64,000 nt of DNA from Thiocapsa rosea (lineage in GTDB: Bacteria; Pseudomonadota; Gammaproteobacteria; Chromatiales; Chromatiaceae). The notes beneath the pieces are model-generated. The model worked only from the letters and a program-made list of their open reading frames with translations, was not told where the DNA came from and did not search any database. Below are positions 25,840-34,876 of this stretch, one piece after another (within the stretch, counting starts at the first letter, position 1; each line of letters opens with the position of its first letter). The translations under genes were made by a program, and so were the position numbers. The stretch covers positions 124,001 through 188,000 of the forward strand of contig NZ_RBXL01000002.1 in assembly GCF_003634315.1 (NCBI RefSeq), in the 5' to 3' direction.

Positions 25840-26994
25840 ATGAACCATCCCTACCACCTCATCGCGTCCGCCGAGAGCTGGATCGAGGGCGAAGCGCTTC
25901 GCCAACTGGAACAGACCGCACAGCTTCCGGGGATGCGTCAGGCCGTCGGGCTACCCGATCTGCATCCCGGTAATGGCTATCCTATCGGCGCAGCCTTTCT
26001 CAGTGACCTGATCTACCCTGCGCTGGTCGGCAACGACATCGGCTGCGGCATGACGCTCTGGCAGACGGATCTGTTGGTGCGTAAGTTCAAGCCGGAACGG
26101 GCCGCCGAGCGTTTGCAGGGACTCGAAGATCCATGGGAAGGCGCGCTGGCCGACTGGCGTGCTGACTTCGCCCTTGAGCCGACCGCCTTTGATACCGCCC
26201 TCGGCACCATCGGCGGTGGCAATCACTTCGCGGAGATGCAATGCATCGAATCGGTGTTGGACCCGCCAGCATTACTGACGCTGGGGATCGATCCTGATCA
26301 GGCGCTGCTCCTGGTCCACAGTGGCTCGCGCGGACTCGGCGAGGCCATCCTGCATGCGTTGATCGCCGCCAAGGGGCATGCTGGTTTGGATCCGGAAACC
26401 CCGGAATCCCTGGACTATCTGCGCCAACACGAGCAGGCCCTGCGTTGGGCCGAAGCCAATCGCGCCCTCATCGCACGGCGGATTCTGGATGCCCTGAACG
26501 CGGACGGCGCGCGCCGGCTCGATGTCTGGCACAACCTGGTCCAGCCGATGGATTGGCAAGGCGAGCGGTTGTGGCTGCATCGCAAGGGTGCCGCTCCGTC
26601 CGATCGTGGAGCGTTGGTGATTCCCGGTTCACGGGGCACTCTGTCCTATCTGGTCAAGCCTTGCGTCGATTGTAAACAGAGCCTGTACTCGCTGGCCCAC
26701 GGCGCCGGGCGCAAATGGAAACGCGGCGAGGCGCGCGGCCGGCTGAGCGGCCGACAACGCCCCGAGGATCTGATCAAGACCGCACTCGGCGGACGTGTGA
26801 TCTGCGAGGACAAGGAACTCCTCTATGACGAGGCCCCGGAGAACTACAAGGGGATCGAGAGAGTTGTCGGGGATCTGGTCGCGGCCGGTCTCTGCACGAT
26901 CATTGCTGCCCTGCGCCCGCTGCTGACCTACAAGGTGCGCCGCCCGGCCCATCGGCAACCGGGCATGCGCAAGCAGGAGCATCGCCGATCATGA
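25840..26994 (+). CDS. rtcB: RtcB-family RNA ligase
   Basis: 384 residues. Metal and guanylate sites of RtcB are visible: GNDIGCGM (Asp66, Cys69), HSGSRGLGEAIL (near 153), and the guanylylated-His region SLAHGAGRKWKR (near 287). It joins RNA 3'-phosphate or cyclic-phosphate ends to 5'-OH ends using GTP. It is coupled by a 4-bp overlap to prfH, defining the RtcB-PrfH pair thought to find and reseal a cleaved 16S rRNA decoding centre, for example after ribotoxin attack. Slightly shorter than the E. coli enzyme, as usual for this branch. Confidence 0.92.
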   Translation: MNHPYHLIASAESWIEGEALRQLEQTAQLPGMRQAVGLPDLHPGNGYPIGAAFLSDLIYPALVGNDIGCGMTLWQTDLLVRKFKPERAAERLQGLEDPWEGALADWRADFALEPTAFDTALGTIGGGNHFAEMQCIESVLDPPALLTLGIDPDQALLLVHSGSRGLGEAILHALIAAKGHAGLDPETPESLDYLRQHEQALRWAEANRALIARRILDALNADGARRLDVWHNLVQPMDWQGERLWLHRKGAAPSDRGALVIPGSRGTLSYLVKPCVDCKQSLYSLAHGAGRKWKRGEARGRLSGRQRPEDLIKTALGGRVICEDKELLYDEAPENYKGIERVVGDLVAAGLCTIIAALRPLLTYKVRRPAHRQPGMRKQEHRRS

Positions 26995-27626
26995 GCGCCG
27001 CGACCCTATGGCTGCAAATCTCCGCCGGGCGCTGTCCGGCCGAATGTGAATGGGTAGTGGGGCGTTTGGCGCCGCTCCTGAGCCGCGACTTGGAGGACCG
27101 GGGGCTCTCCGTGGAGGAGATCGCCCGCACGCCCGGCGAACATGGCGGTACGGCGCGCTCCATCCTATTGCGGATCAATGGCCCGGACGCCGTGACGTCC
27201 GTCCGCACCTGGCTTGGCACTATTCAGTGGATCGGCACCAGTCCCTATCGACCACACCACAAACGGCAGAATTGGTTTGTCAGCGTCGCAGCCTTTGAAG
27301 AGCCCGATCCCGACGCTTGCAACGAGCGGGATCTGCGCATCGAAACCTTGCGCGCCTCCGGTCCCGGAGGCCAGCACGTCAACCGCACCGAGAGTGCAGT
27401 GCGCATCACCCATGTGCCAACCGGGATCAATGTGCTGGCTCGGGAAGAGCGCTCGCAGCACCTCAACCGCCGACTCGCGCTCGCTCGGCTTATGGCCCTG
27501 CTCGCCGAACGCTCCGATGATAAGACGCGCGCCGCCGAGAACCAGCGCTGGCGGCAGCACACCCAGCTTGAGCGCGGCAACGCAGTGCGGATCTATCGCG
27601 GTCAAGCATGGTGTCGCATTCACTGA
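26991..27626 (+). CDS. prfH: PrfH, release-factor-like ribosome rescue protein
   Basis: 211 residues with a release-factor catalytic domain: the GGQ tripeptide in ASGPGGQHVNRTESAVRITH at about residues 126-128, and a basic C-terminus. The N-terminal half lacks the codon-recognition domain of RF1/RF2 and is PrfH-specific. It would hydrolyse peptidyl-tRNA on ribosomes whose 16S rRNA 3' end has been lost, freeing the small subunit for RtcB repair. The start overlaps the rtcB stop (ATGA). Confidence 0.92.
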   Translation: MSAATLWLQISAGRCPAECEWVVGRLAPLLSRDLEDRGLSVEEIARTPGEHGGTARSILLRINGPDAVTSVRTWLGTIQWIGTSPYRPHHKRQNWFVSVAAFEEPDPDACNERDLRIETLRASGPGGQHVNRTESAVRITHVPTGINVLAREERSQHLNRRLALARLMALLAERSDDKTRAAENQRWRQHTQLERGNAVRIYRGQAWCRIH

Positions 27627-27858
27627 TCCAGCCGCGCTGCTCATCACCGGTCACCCGCGTGATGGAGAACCCACGATATGCTGATGAGCATGTGCGTCTT
27701 CAGGGTACGAAGTGAGGAGGCTCGACTGATGCCAATCCGAACCTTTATTCGGCCGGCGCCCATGACTTGAGGTTGTCCAGACATCCAGATATCCAGTGAG
27801 CCGCCGGCGTTGCTTATCCCCTCGCGACAACAGCATTGAGCCACCGCTCCCCTTCCCT

Positions 27859-28580
27859 GTGGTCGTTGGAGTGTCGCAGACACTCGGTGACGAAACCTGC
27901 TGCCAGGGTTGCAGCGACATGCCTCGCGGTACCGCGGGGACTCGATCAGCGCCGCCGGGGTGAGGGTCTCCTCGGTCGTGATCTCGCCGAGCTCGTCCTC
28001 GAAGCGTCGCCCGCGCCGGCGAACCTCCTGGCAGACCGCCTCGGGCAGCGGCCTCGCCGCGTTCCACAAGCGCTCGACTCGGCCTCGATCCAGGCCACGT
28101 CCTCGGGCGTATCGTCCTCCTGGAGGATCTCGTAGTGCTTCTGCCAACCGTGTCGGGTCTCGTTCATCGAGCCGATGAAGCCGACCTTGCGCCCGTCGGC
28201 CCGTTCGATCATGCCGGCTTTGCCGTGCAGAAAGCCGCAGAGGCTGTCGGGTGCAACCCGGATCACTTGGCCGCGCCGGGCCAGAAAGGCATCGAGACGC
28301 CGATAACGCTCGCGGTTGAGCAGCGATTCGGCCTCGATCGAGCGCTCGTTCCAGCGTCCCGGCATGCGCGCCTCGCGCAGTTGCGCGACCTTCAGATCCT
28401 CGGATCGACGTTGCAGACGATGCGCACGTTCGCCACCGACTCCAGCCATTGATGGACGATCCCGAACAGCGAGCTGGTGAAGTGGCCGGCAATGCGCCGG
28501 AAACTGCGCGCGCCTTGGAGTTGCTTGGCCAGAAAGCTCCGGTCGAGACGATGCGTGCGCGAGGAGCAGCGGTTGATCAC
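27859..28580 (-). pseudogene. 5' fragment of PLD/SNF2 helicase gene, frameshifted
   Basis: From a GTG at 28580 the frame repeats the start of the intact helicase (LQGARSFRRIAGHFTSSLFG). It breaks near 28395 and resumes in another frame (EDLKVAQLREARMPGRWNER through the PLD motif FLHGKAGMIERADG). It breaks again near 28070 and fades at 27859, before the Walker A motif. At least two frameshifts and loss of both ATPase lobes make it non-functional. Compare 50602-53337. Confidence 0.85.
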
Positions 28581-28585
28581 GACAC

Positions 28586-28786
28586 TCAGGCGGCTTCGGA
28601 GATCACCCGCTCGATCTGCAACGGGTAAAACCCGCTTTTCTGTGCATCCAGGATGGTCATCTCGCCGATACCGGCCGCCGAGTAGCCGATGTTCACGTTC
28701 CAGCTCAGGGTCTCGTCACGCACGATGGGATCCTTCGAGAACTCGATGAACAGGGTGTCGTCCTCTTCGTAGTAGACGATCTTCAT
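28586..28786 (-). CDS. DUF2283 small protein
   Basis: 66 residues with a strong GGGAGGAAGG ribosome binding site before ATG 28786. The sequence (MKIVYYEEDDTLFIEFS, ending PLQIERVI) is a standard DUF2283 protein; many of these sit beside toxin genes and may act as antitoxins. It lies in a segment of about 350 bp absent from the intact operon copy, between the helicase fragment and the broken PIN toxin. The segment may have been inserted here or lost there. Confidence 0.78.
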   Translation of the reverse strand: MKIVYYEEDDTLFIEFSKDPIVRDETLSWNVNIGYSAAGIGEMTILDAQKSGFYPLQIERVISEAA

Positions 28787-28926
28787 GAACCTTCCTCCCG
28801 GCGTGTCCAGTTGACCGTGACGGTCTTGATGATGATGGCCTGATCCGTCGCCACGGCCGCACAGACGAGATTATCGGATCGTGACATGATGGAAGATACA
28901 TCCGTGGGATCTCGTTTACACGTCGG

Positions 28927-29651
28927 TCAAGGCGATGCCGCGTCGGAGAACGGATTCAGCAGCAACACCCCACTGCGCTCGACATCCCGCACATTTCGCG
29001 TCACCAAGGTCAATCCGAACTCCTGCGCGGTGGCAGCCAACAGGCCATCGATTACCGGCAGTGCATCCGGGACATTGTTACGACCCCAACGCTCCGCCAC
29101 TTCGGTTGAAACGGACAGGATGCGATCGGCAAAGCCTTCTTTGACCGAGGCAAGCCGTTGCTCCAATCGCCCGGCTTGAACGGGATCACCCGGAGAGTCG
29201 CGTGTCCCTCGTGATACTTCGCGGGGGCATCCTGCTGCCGCGAGGACTCGGTCCTTGGCGACGGCCTTTTGTGCCCGGGTTCGCCCTGCGGTCGCAGCCG
29301 TGCCCGACTCCCCGTTGGTGCGCCTGACACGACAGCGCCCTCAAATGGCTTGACGGCGTATGGGATGCGCTCAGCATATTGCCTCCGCGGCTCCGGGACC
29401 CCCGCCCCTTCGCTACTGCGGCAACACGCTCGTGCCCACGCCTACCCGGGACTACGCGCCTTCGCTTCGCTCTCCATGGCGCGTAGCGGGCGACGCAGGC
29501 GATCGATGCCTTGGCGCACTTCACCGAGCACCAACACCGAGAGATAGAGCTCGCGTGGATCCGCCGCGTCATACCAGGCGCGCACGCCGGGATCGGCACG
29601 GGCGCCTTTCTGCACTTCCGACAGGATATTGGTATCGATCAGGAAGCCCAT
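28927..29651 (-). pseudogene. PIN (VapC-type) toxin gene split by a ~300-bp insertion
   Basis: The N-terminal part (MGFLIDTNILSEVQKGARAD to EVRQGIDRLRR) reads from 29651 to about 29489. The C-terminal part (LEQRLASVKEGFADRILS to LLLNPFSDAASP) reads from about 29188 to 28927. The intact homologue at 53334-53759 joins these directly. The intervening ~300 bp (about 29189-29488) has no gene; GGAGAG and CTCTCC occur near its two ends, too short to prove inverted repeats. The toxin is inactivated. Confidence 0.85.
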
Positions 29652-29872
29652 TCCGGATCACCCCGACCGAAGTCCCGAGCGCGGTGCAGATCTTCGGCCG
29701 TGAGACCCTCCGTCAAGCCCGCCAACAGGCCCTTCAGATCACCGCCGTCATCGGCGGGGCGAGGTGGATCATCCATCAGCAACAGCACGCGCAGGTGGGT
29801 ACCGTCCGGTATGGTCTCCGGCAGACGGATCGAATGATGTTCGACGGTTGCTTCAAGCTCGATTGCGTGCAT
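29639..29872 (-). CDS. Antitoxin partner of the broken PIN toxin
   Basis: 77 residues from ATG 29872, intact and almost identical to the antitoxin at 53747-53980 (MHAIELEATVEHHSIRLPET, GLLAGLTEGLTAEDLHRARD). The 3' end overlaps the toxin start by 13 bp, as in the intact copy. With its toxin split, it survives as an orphan antitoxin that could still neutralise the intact toxin 24 kb away. Confidence 0.75.
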   Translation of the reverse strand: MHAIELEATVEHHSIRLPETIPDGTHLRVLLLMDDPPRPADDGGDLKGLLAGLTEGLTAEDLHRARDFGRGDPEWAS

Positions 29873-29903
29873 TTGCGTCCTCCGGGCGGGTAGTGAGCGG
29901 CGT

Positions 29904-30565
29904 CTACTGCAACCGCTGATTGCGCATCGGCTTGGCGATGGCCTCCGCGGCGCGGCGGATCCCGAGTCCGCGGGCCTTGGCGGCAATGAAGGCGGTCATG
30001 TCGATCAGCAGCGGGCGGCGGTGCAGATCATCCGGGATCGCGTCGCGCAGATTGGCCATGACGATCTCGGGGTCCTTGTCGGCCAGGAACTCCCGGATGG
30101 CGATGAACAGGGCCGCGAGTGGGGTGGCGCCCAGCTCGGTGCGGTCGGTGAGATCGCGCGGCTCGAACTCGGTGACGGCTTTGAGCCGCCCCGCGTTGGG
30201 GTTGGTGCTCGCCATCATCGCCGCATCGTCGTCGACCCGAAACGCCTTGGCGAAACTCTGATCGTTGTCGAGCTTGGACGCCCCGGAGGTCTCCATGTCG
30301 AGCATGCGCAGATAGAAACGCTGGATGCCGCTGATCGCCTGCCAGGTCTTGCGCTCGAGTCTTTCGGGAACGGGCAAACCGTCGGCGGTCTCGGCCGCCT
30401 GCTCGACAATACTCGTCGACCACCGTGGTCTCGCCCTTGCTGCGCGGACGCAGGGCAAAGGCGGTCACATCCTCGCCGCCGAGACTGGTGTAGCCGGTCA
30501 AGACCTTCAGCGCCGCCGCGTAGCCGGCCATCTGCAGGTCCGAGTCGTTGAAGGCCGGCGCGCAC
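29904..30565 (-). pseudogene. 3' fragment of DUF1156 methyltransferase gene
   Basis: Matches the last ~215 residues of the intact methyltransferase (54012-57056). One frameshift near 30415 separates NDSDLQMAGYAAALKVLTGY from EQAAETADGLPVPERL. Similarity ends near 30565, so the catalytic DPPY domain and the SAM site are missing. Not functional. Confidence 0.85.
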
Positions 30566-30960
30566 GGATAGAGCGATCCGTCAGGCGGGGCTGCCGCGCA
30601 CCGTGGCGGTCTGGGGAGCGCGTCGGCGACGCGCGGTCGCTGATCTACAGCTTGAGGCGATATTCGCATAGCGCGCATGGGATGCGCAAGCCTCGAATGC
30701 GACGCCGACGGCAGCGCTTGCCTCGTTATTGAATAGAGGCTCGGCGCATTGCCGGCGATGAATGAAAATACGAATGCGTGGACGGTCCGTGCGCCGGCAC
30801 GCCGGCGGGCGGATGCGTATAGGGGATGCGCGCATCTATCATTTCGGCGCTCGCAACGTTCATTCGGCCGGGCGGCGCGGCGCCCGTGCCGGAGGTCGGC
30901 GCGGGCGCCGCCGGGCAGGCCCCGGGGGGCCGTCGCGCCGTTGCGAGCGCACGCGCAAAC

Positions 30961-31068
30961 GCGGTCTATATGGACCGCGAGGGTAACAGTCCCTAATCTA
31001 TCTATATGGACCGCACCCCTCCGTTTCGCGCGCTATATGGACCGCGATGACCATCGGTCCATATAGCG
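30961..31068. repeat. TATATGGACCGC repeats with a 14-bp-arm palindrome
   Basis: TATATGGACCGC occurs at 30967-30978, 31003-31014 and 31034-31045. The last is the left arm of a perfect inverted repeat: CGCTATATGGACCG (31031-31044) and CGGTCCATATAGCG (31055-31068), 10 bp apart. The array abuts the 42-bp repeats. It looks like a protein-binding cluster (operator, centromere or origin-linked). Confidence 0.7.
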
Positions 31069-31091
31069 TCGAGCGTGCCTCCGACCGGCTC

Positions 31092-31244
31092 GCGTTGTGC
31101 AACTCTCGAGACCGTTTTCCGCGAGCCCCGGCCGCGTTGTGCAACTCTCGAGACCGTTTTCCGCGAGCCCCGGCCGCGTTGTGCAACTCTCGAGACCGTT
31201 TTCCGCGAGCCCCGGTCGCGTTGTGCAACTCTCGAGACCGTTTT
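31092..31244. repeat. 42-bp tandem repeat, about 3.6 copies
   Basis: Units start at 31092, 31134, 31176 and 31218 with begin motif GCGTTGTGCAACTCTCGAGA; the fourth diverges after about 27 bp. Every unit holds the palindrome TCTCGAGA. There is no spacer between units, so it is not CRISPR. No convincing gene runs across it, although 42 is a multiple of 3 and all frames appear repetitive. The rest of 30566-31391 holds no gene. Confidence 0.85.
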
Positions 31245-31391
31245 TCTCGGGTCGGCCAGGGCTTGGCGTATTGGTGCGGCCCGCATGGCGTATTCAAGGG
31301 CCGCCAGACGACGTATGAGAGTGGCTATTGAAACCGGAATGAAGCGAGGGGGTGTTTGCGCGGGAGCAGGGGGCGCTTGCTCCGGCGAATT

Positions 31392-32253
31392 TCAATAGCA
31401 ACCGGGCGGCTCATCGCGCGTCGGGGTCGCGCAGATCACGGTGAGGGTCCCGGCCCGGAACCCGCCCTCGACCGCTTCGCGTTGGGCGCGGGTCAGTCCG
31501 GCATGGTGATGGTCCGCTGCCAGGCCATAGGTCGTGCGCAAGGCCAGCGCCAGCTCCTCTGCGCGCTTGCGTGACTGCAGCCTGTCCTGCGTCCGCGACG
31601 GTCTCCAGGCACGCCTGAGCGGCCATCTGTGTCTTCTCGCTGGCCTTGCGAAAGCGCGCCGTCTCCCAAGTCAGCGGGCAGGGACGCTCGTGGGTTTGGT
31701 GGAAGATCCCGCCGAGCCAACTGGCCAGCTCCGGGCCGTTGCCCAGCGTTGCGGAGATCAGCACGAGCTGAACCATCGGGTTGATCGCCCGCAGGCGTGT
31801 CAGCGCGCCCTCCAGCAACGCCCCCCGGCGCGACTCACCGAGCAGGTGCGCCTCATCCACGACCAGGGCCCCGATCGTCGCCAAGAGCATGAAGTGCGCC
31901 GACGGGCGGCGCAGCATCGAGTCCATCTTCTCGTAGGTCGCGATGAGCAGCTCGCTGGCGCCCGCCGGCAGCGGGGCCGCGCCATCGTCCTCGGCCAACT
32001 CCCCGGTCAGGCGCGCGATCTTCACCCCGGCAAAGAGCGGATCGCTGCGCAACTGGGTCGAGACCTCGGTGGCGATCGCGCGCAGCGGAACGACCATCAC
32101 GGCGCGCAGTACCTGATCGAGCGCCTTGCGCAGGGCGAAGCGCGCCAGCCAGGTCTTGCCCGAGCCGGTGGGGCTGCTCCAAACCAACGCCGGTCCACCC
32201 CACATCAATCCGCGATCGAGGATGTCGGCTTGTTCGGGGCGCAGTGTGATCAT
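31392..32253 (-). pseudogene. Ski2-like DEAH helicase, frameshifted and truncated
   Basis: From ATG 32253: a Q-like start (MITLRPEQADILDRGLMWGG), Walker A (SSPTGSGKTWLARFAL), DEAH box (ALVVDEAHLLGE) and motif III (LVLISATLGNG). Near 31575 the frame slips; the other frame continues with helicase sequence (KRAEELALALRTTYGLAADH, then HAGLTRAQREAVEGGF and TLTVICATPTR). It ends at a TGA at 31392 before the last SF2 motifs. It sits 97 bp downstream of the TGT-like gene and was probably its operon partner. Confidence 0.78.
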
Positions 32254-32350
32254 GGGTTCTTCCCTTTCTAGGAGTGCGGTTCGAGGTGCCGGCGTGGGCC
32301 CTGCTGCGGTGCCGGCGTTCAAAGCGATTCTCTCGCCGATCCTCATGCCG

Positions 32351-33296
32351 TCAACCGCGCGCCGCCCGGCGCGCCGGCGCCCTCCCTTTCTTGGTGGCGG
32401 ACGCACGAGGCAGCGGTGCGCGTGCCGATGACGCCAGCGGTGCGGCCGGGACGGTCGCGCCGGTGATGCTCGCGATGTTGCTCAGCGTTGCGCGCAGACG
32501 CTCCAGCGGTGCGGCGTCGGGAAGGGTCGCCCCGCCCCAGGTGATCCCCGAGGCGGCGGCGCGCATGGGCGAGGAGCTGTCGAAACTGTTGGCGCCATGC
32601 TCGCGCAGGGTCTGGATCAGGCTGGGCTGGCCCATCCCGAACAGATGCAGCGGCTTTTCCGTCACGGCACGGATCCCATCCAGGATGTCGATGACGAGCC
32701 GAGGGTCGCGCTTGACCCGCGGCACCAGTCCGCCGACCGCCATGCCGTCAACCGCCATCCGATCCATCTCCCTGGCGCACTGTCGGTAATCCTCCACGGT
32801 GTCGCCTTGCACGCTGGCGTACAGGGCGAACGACGCACGCCGCGGTTGTGCGCTGGCCCAGGCGGCATTGGTGATTGTGGCCTCCAGGCGTTGGCGCACC
32901 TGTGCGCGGTCCAGTCCAGGCGGGATGGGAGCGTCCAGGGTGGCGCCCCGATCGAAGGTGGACTGAGAAGTCCAGCACCGCGGCGGCGTTTAGCCGATCC
33001 TCCTCGCCCCCTGTTTGCGTGGCGGGGAGGACCAGATCCCAAGTCGCGGCGTTGCGCTCGATCCGCCCTTGGCGCGCCAGCAAGGCAAAGCCGCCCGAGT
33101 CCACGAAGACCGGGAGGTTCGGCAAGGCGCGGCGATCCATCAGGCTGGCGTAGTGCATGCTCATCATCACGCCAGCCACACCCAGGCGGGTGAGGAACGG
33201 CAGCAGCATCCGATCGATCGTGCGGCCATCCAGGGTGAGGACGGGCCAGAAGTCGTGGTGCTGCATGCCTGGCGTGCAGGTGGAGAGCTCGTTCAT
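32351..33296 (-). pseudogene. TGT-like (DpdA-type) base-exchange enzyme, one frameshift
   Basis: Two frames join near 32963. The N-terminal frame runs from 33296 with NLPVFVDSGGFALLARQG, equal to the TGT 'DSGGFQ' catalytic Asp site. The C-terminal frame starts with STFDRGATLDAPIPPG and continues with ASVQGDTVEDYRQCAREM and FGMGQPSLIQTLREHGANSF, then DSSSPMR, equal to the TGT nucleophile segment (FDCVxPTR). The Cys zinc site of tRNA-type TGT is not visible. This suggests a relative acting on another substrate, such as DpdA, which puts 7-deazaguanines into DNA. Frameshift or sequencing error: cannot tell. Confidence 0.7.
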
Positions 33297-33389
33297 GGAT
33301 CGGCGCCTTTGGGTGGGTGACTGGAAGGAGCGCTGCGGTGTGTCGCGATCTCGTCCAGTCTCTCGCCAAGTCAGACGAAGTCAACGCGC

Positions 33390-33830
33390 GCGGGGGTCGC
33401 CCAATAAAAGGTTAAAAAAGAGGTTAAAGAAAAAAGGTTAAAGAGGTTAGCAAGTCCGGAAATCGCCTAAAAACCGATAAAAATCAGGTCGTTGCGAAAA
33501 GGTCGCGTGGGTCAAAGAACGTGGTAGCGTGGGTCAAAGAACGTTACTGGCGTGGGTCAAAGAACGTTGAGCGTGGGTCAAAGAACGTTCGCTGAGGTGC
33601 TCGTCCGTAAAAGCGTGGGTCAAAGAACGTTGGAGCGTGGGTCAAAAATCGCCACCGGTGAGCCGATGACCTTTTCTCGAAGGTAACCGATTGAAAAACG
33701 AGTGAACAATGCTTCCGCGCTGCAAAAATCCGAACGCCGGCACGCAAAAATCCGAACGCCAAAACGCAAAAAAAGGAACGGCGGCGTGGGTCAAAGAACG
33801 TCGCCGGCGTGGATCAAGGGTTTCTTTCTT
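33390..33830. other. Iteron-type replication origin (oriV)
   Basis: Six perfect copies of GCGTGGGTCAAAGAACGT start at 33505, 33527, 33550, 33571, 33613 and 33784. Decayed copies start at 33635 and 33807. Spacing of neighbours is 21-23 bp, two helical turns, as in plasmid iterons. On the left is an AT-rich stretch with GGTTAAA three times (about 33407-33447), a likely melting region. CGCAAAAATCCGAACGCC-like units occur twice near 33720-33760. It lies directly downstream of the trfA-type gene. Confidence 0.85.
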
Positions 33831-34638
33831 CCCTGTTTTCATTGGCGCGAACAACCTTCACCACCCCGCCGGGCGTAATCTGGAAACCCGCCAGAAAGCC
33901 TACACGCTCCAGTTCGTTCAGGGCGTTCTTGAACATCCGCTTGACCTCGCGGGCTCGGGCCTTGCGCTTCGCGGTGAACTCGGCCTCGCTCAGTTCCCCG
34001 TTGTTTGGGACATCCAGCGTTAAGCCAGCACCGATGGCCAGGGTCTCGATCTTGTGGGCGAACGGCTCGCGGTGCGACGAAAGAAAGCCAAGCAGCCAGG
34101 TCGCGAGCCCTTCCGGGAGCGCGCGTCGCGCGTCGCGATTCACCCTGCTATAGAGTTTGTCGAACAGAAACAACAGTTCGCTCTCTGGCCGAAAAACGGT
34201 TACCGACCACGGCTTGCCATCGCCCTTATCACTGAACGCATAGTCGACAATCAAACCGGTGCTCACGCCGCGCCCCAGTCGGGCGCTGTAGACCTCCAAT
34301 GACGCCGAATGCAGCCTCCGGAGCGTCGTCAGCAGGCGTGCGTAACTCTTACCGCTGTCGGTCCATTGGAGCGACCTGGTCAGGTTGGTGGGCGTGAAGG
34401 TTACTATCGGAGAGCGCGATTCCTTGGCCATGTGGACTAACTCTATCCACACGCTCTCGTCGTCCTGACGCAACTCCTCCCCGGTGTATCGCACCTCCCC
34501 GCCCCCGATCACCGGCACGACCAGCGGGGCGGTGGCGCGAAACATCGCGCGCGGCTCTTTTCTGTTTTTTGCCGCGAAGACCGCGCAACGCACCAACTCG
34601 TTGGGGATGCCGCGCTCGCTCTCTGGCCACAGCGTCAA
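33814..34638 (-). CDS. trfA: TrfA-family plasmid replication initiator
   Basis: 274 residues from a TTG at 34638. Resemblance to RK2 TrfA (PF07042) is strong: LWPESERGIPNELVRCAVF, GGGEVRYTGEELRQDDESVW, TPTNLTRSLQWTDSGKSYAR, LGFLSSHREPFAHKIETLAI. It should bind the iterons next to it and recruit the host helicase. The same frame is open upstream to 34737 with TrfA-like helical sequence (ALADKAQDKARAKKIGELAE) but no ATG or good ribosome site. The N-terminus is therefore probably cut by an old rearrangement, about 100 bp from the IS3-family element. Whether it is still expressed is uncertain. Confidence 0.85.
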   Translation of the reverse strand: MTLWPESERGIPNELVRCAVFAAKNRKEPRAMFRATAPLVVPVIGGGEVRYTGEELRQDDESVWIELVHMAKESRSPIVTFTPTNLTRSLQWTDSGKSYARLLTTLRRLHSASLEVYSARLGRGVSTGLIVDYAFSDKGDGKPWSVTVFRPESELLFLFDKLYSRVNRDARRALPEGLATWLLGFLSSHREPFAHKIETLAIGAGLTLDVPNNGELSEAEFTAKRKARAREVKRMFKNALNELERVGFLAGFQITPGGVVKVVRANENREERNP

Positions 34639-34876
34639 CTGGCCGGCGGCGTATTGCTCGGCCAGCTCGCCGATCTTCTTCGCACGCGCCTTATCCTGCG
34701 CCTTATCCGCCAGGGCCTGCGCGCAACTACCAACGTGTCACTTGTCATGCGATCCCTCTAAAATGCCATCTCGTTCTTACGCAAGCTCCTGCCTTCAGGC
34801 AGGGGTCGCTGACCTACGCCAGATACGCCTCGATCATCGAGGTTCCCTCGGTTTTTCGTCTTCCAAGGGCAGGGGT

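Larger units (their letters stand above)
27859..30565. repeat. Decayed partial copy of the defence operon (repeat copy 1)
   Basis: Same order and strand as 52603-54672: 5' part of the PLD/SNF2 helicase, PIN toxin, antitoxin, 3' part of the DUF1156 methyltransferase. Nucleotide identity is high by eye. Copy 1 differs by frameshifts, by an extra segment of about 350 bp with a DUF2283 gene (about 28576-28925), and by a segment of about 300 bp inside the toxin gene (about 29189-29488). Similarity ends abruptly at both borders. Confidence 0.85.

Noticed and set aside
31092..31244. CRISPR array from evenly spaced repeats
   Set aside because: Units of 42 bp abut one another with no unique spacers, and no cas-like gene is near.
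31047..31331. Repeat-protein genes over the 42-bp array (frames on both strands)
   Set aside because: Because 42 is divisible by three every frame looks repetitive; no ribosome site, and frames on both strands are equally open.
33709..34023. Plus-strand gene across the iterons
   Set aside because: It crosses the iteron array and runs antisense to trfA; no family character.
34788..34803. CCTGCCT/AGGCAGG hairpin as a terminator near trfA
   Set aside because: No following T-run on either strand; 7-bp stem with a 2-bp loop is too weak to call.
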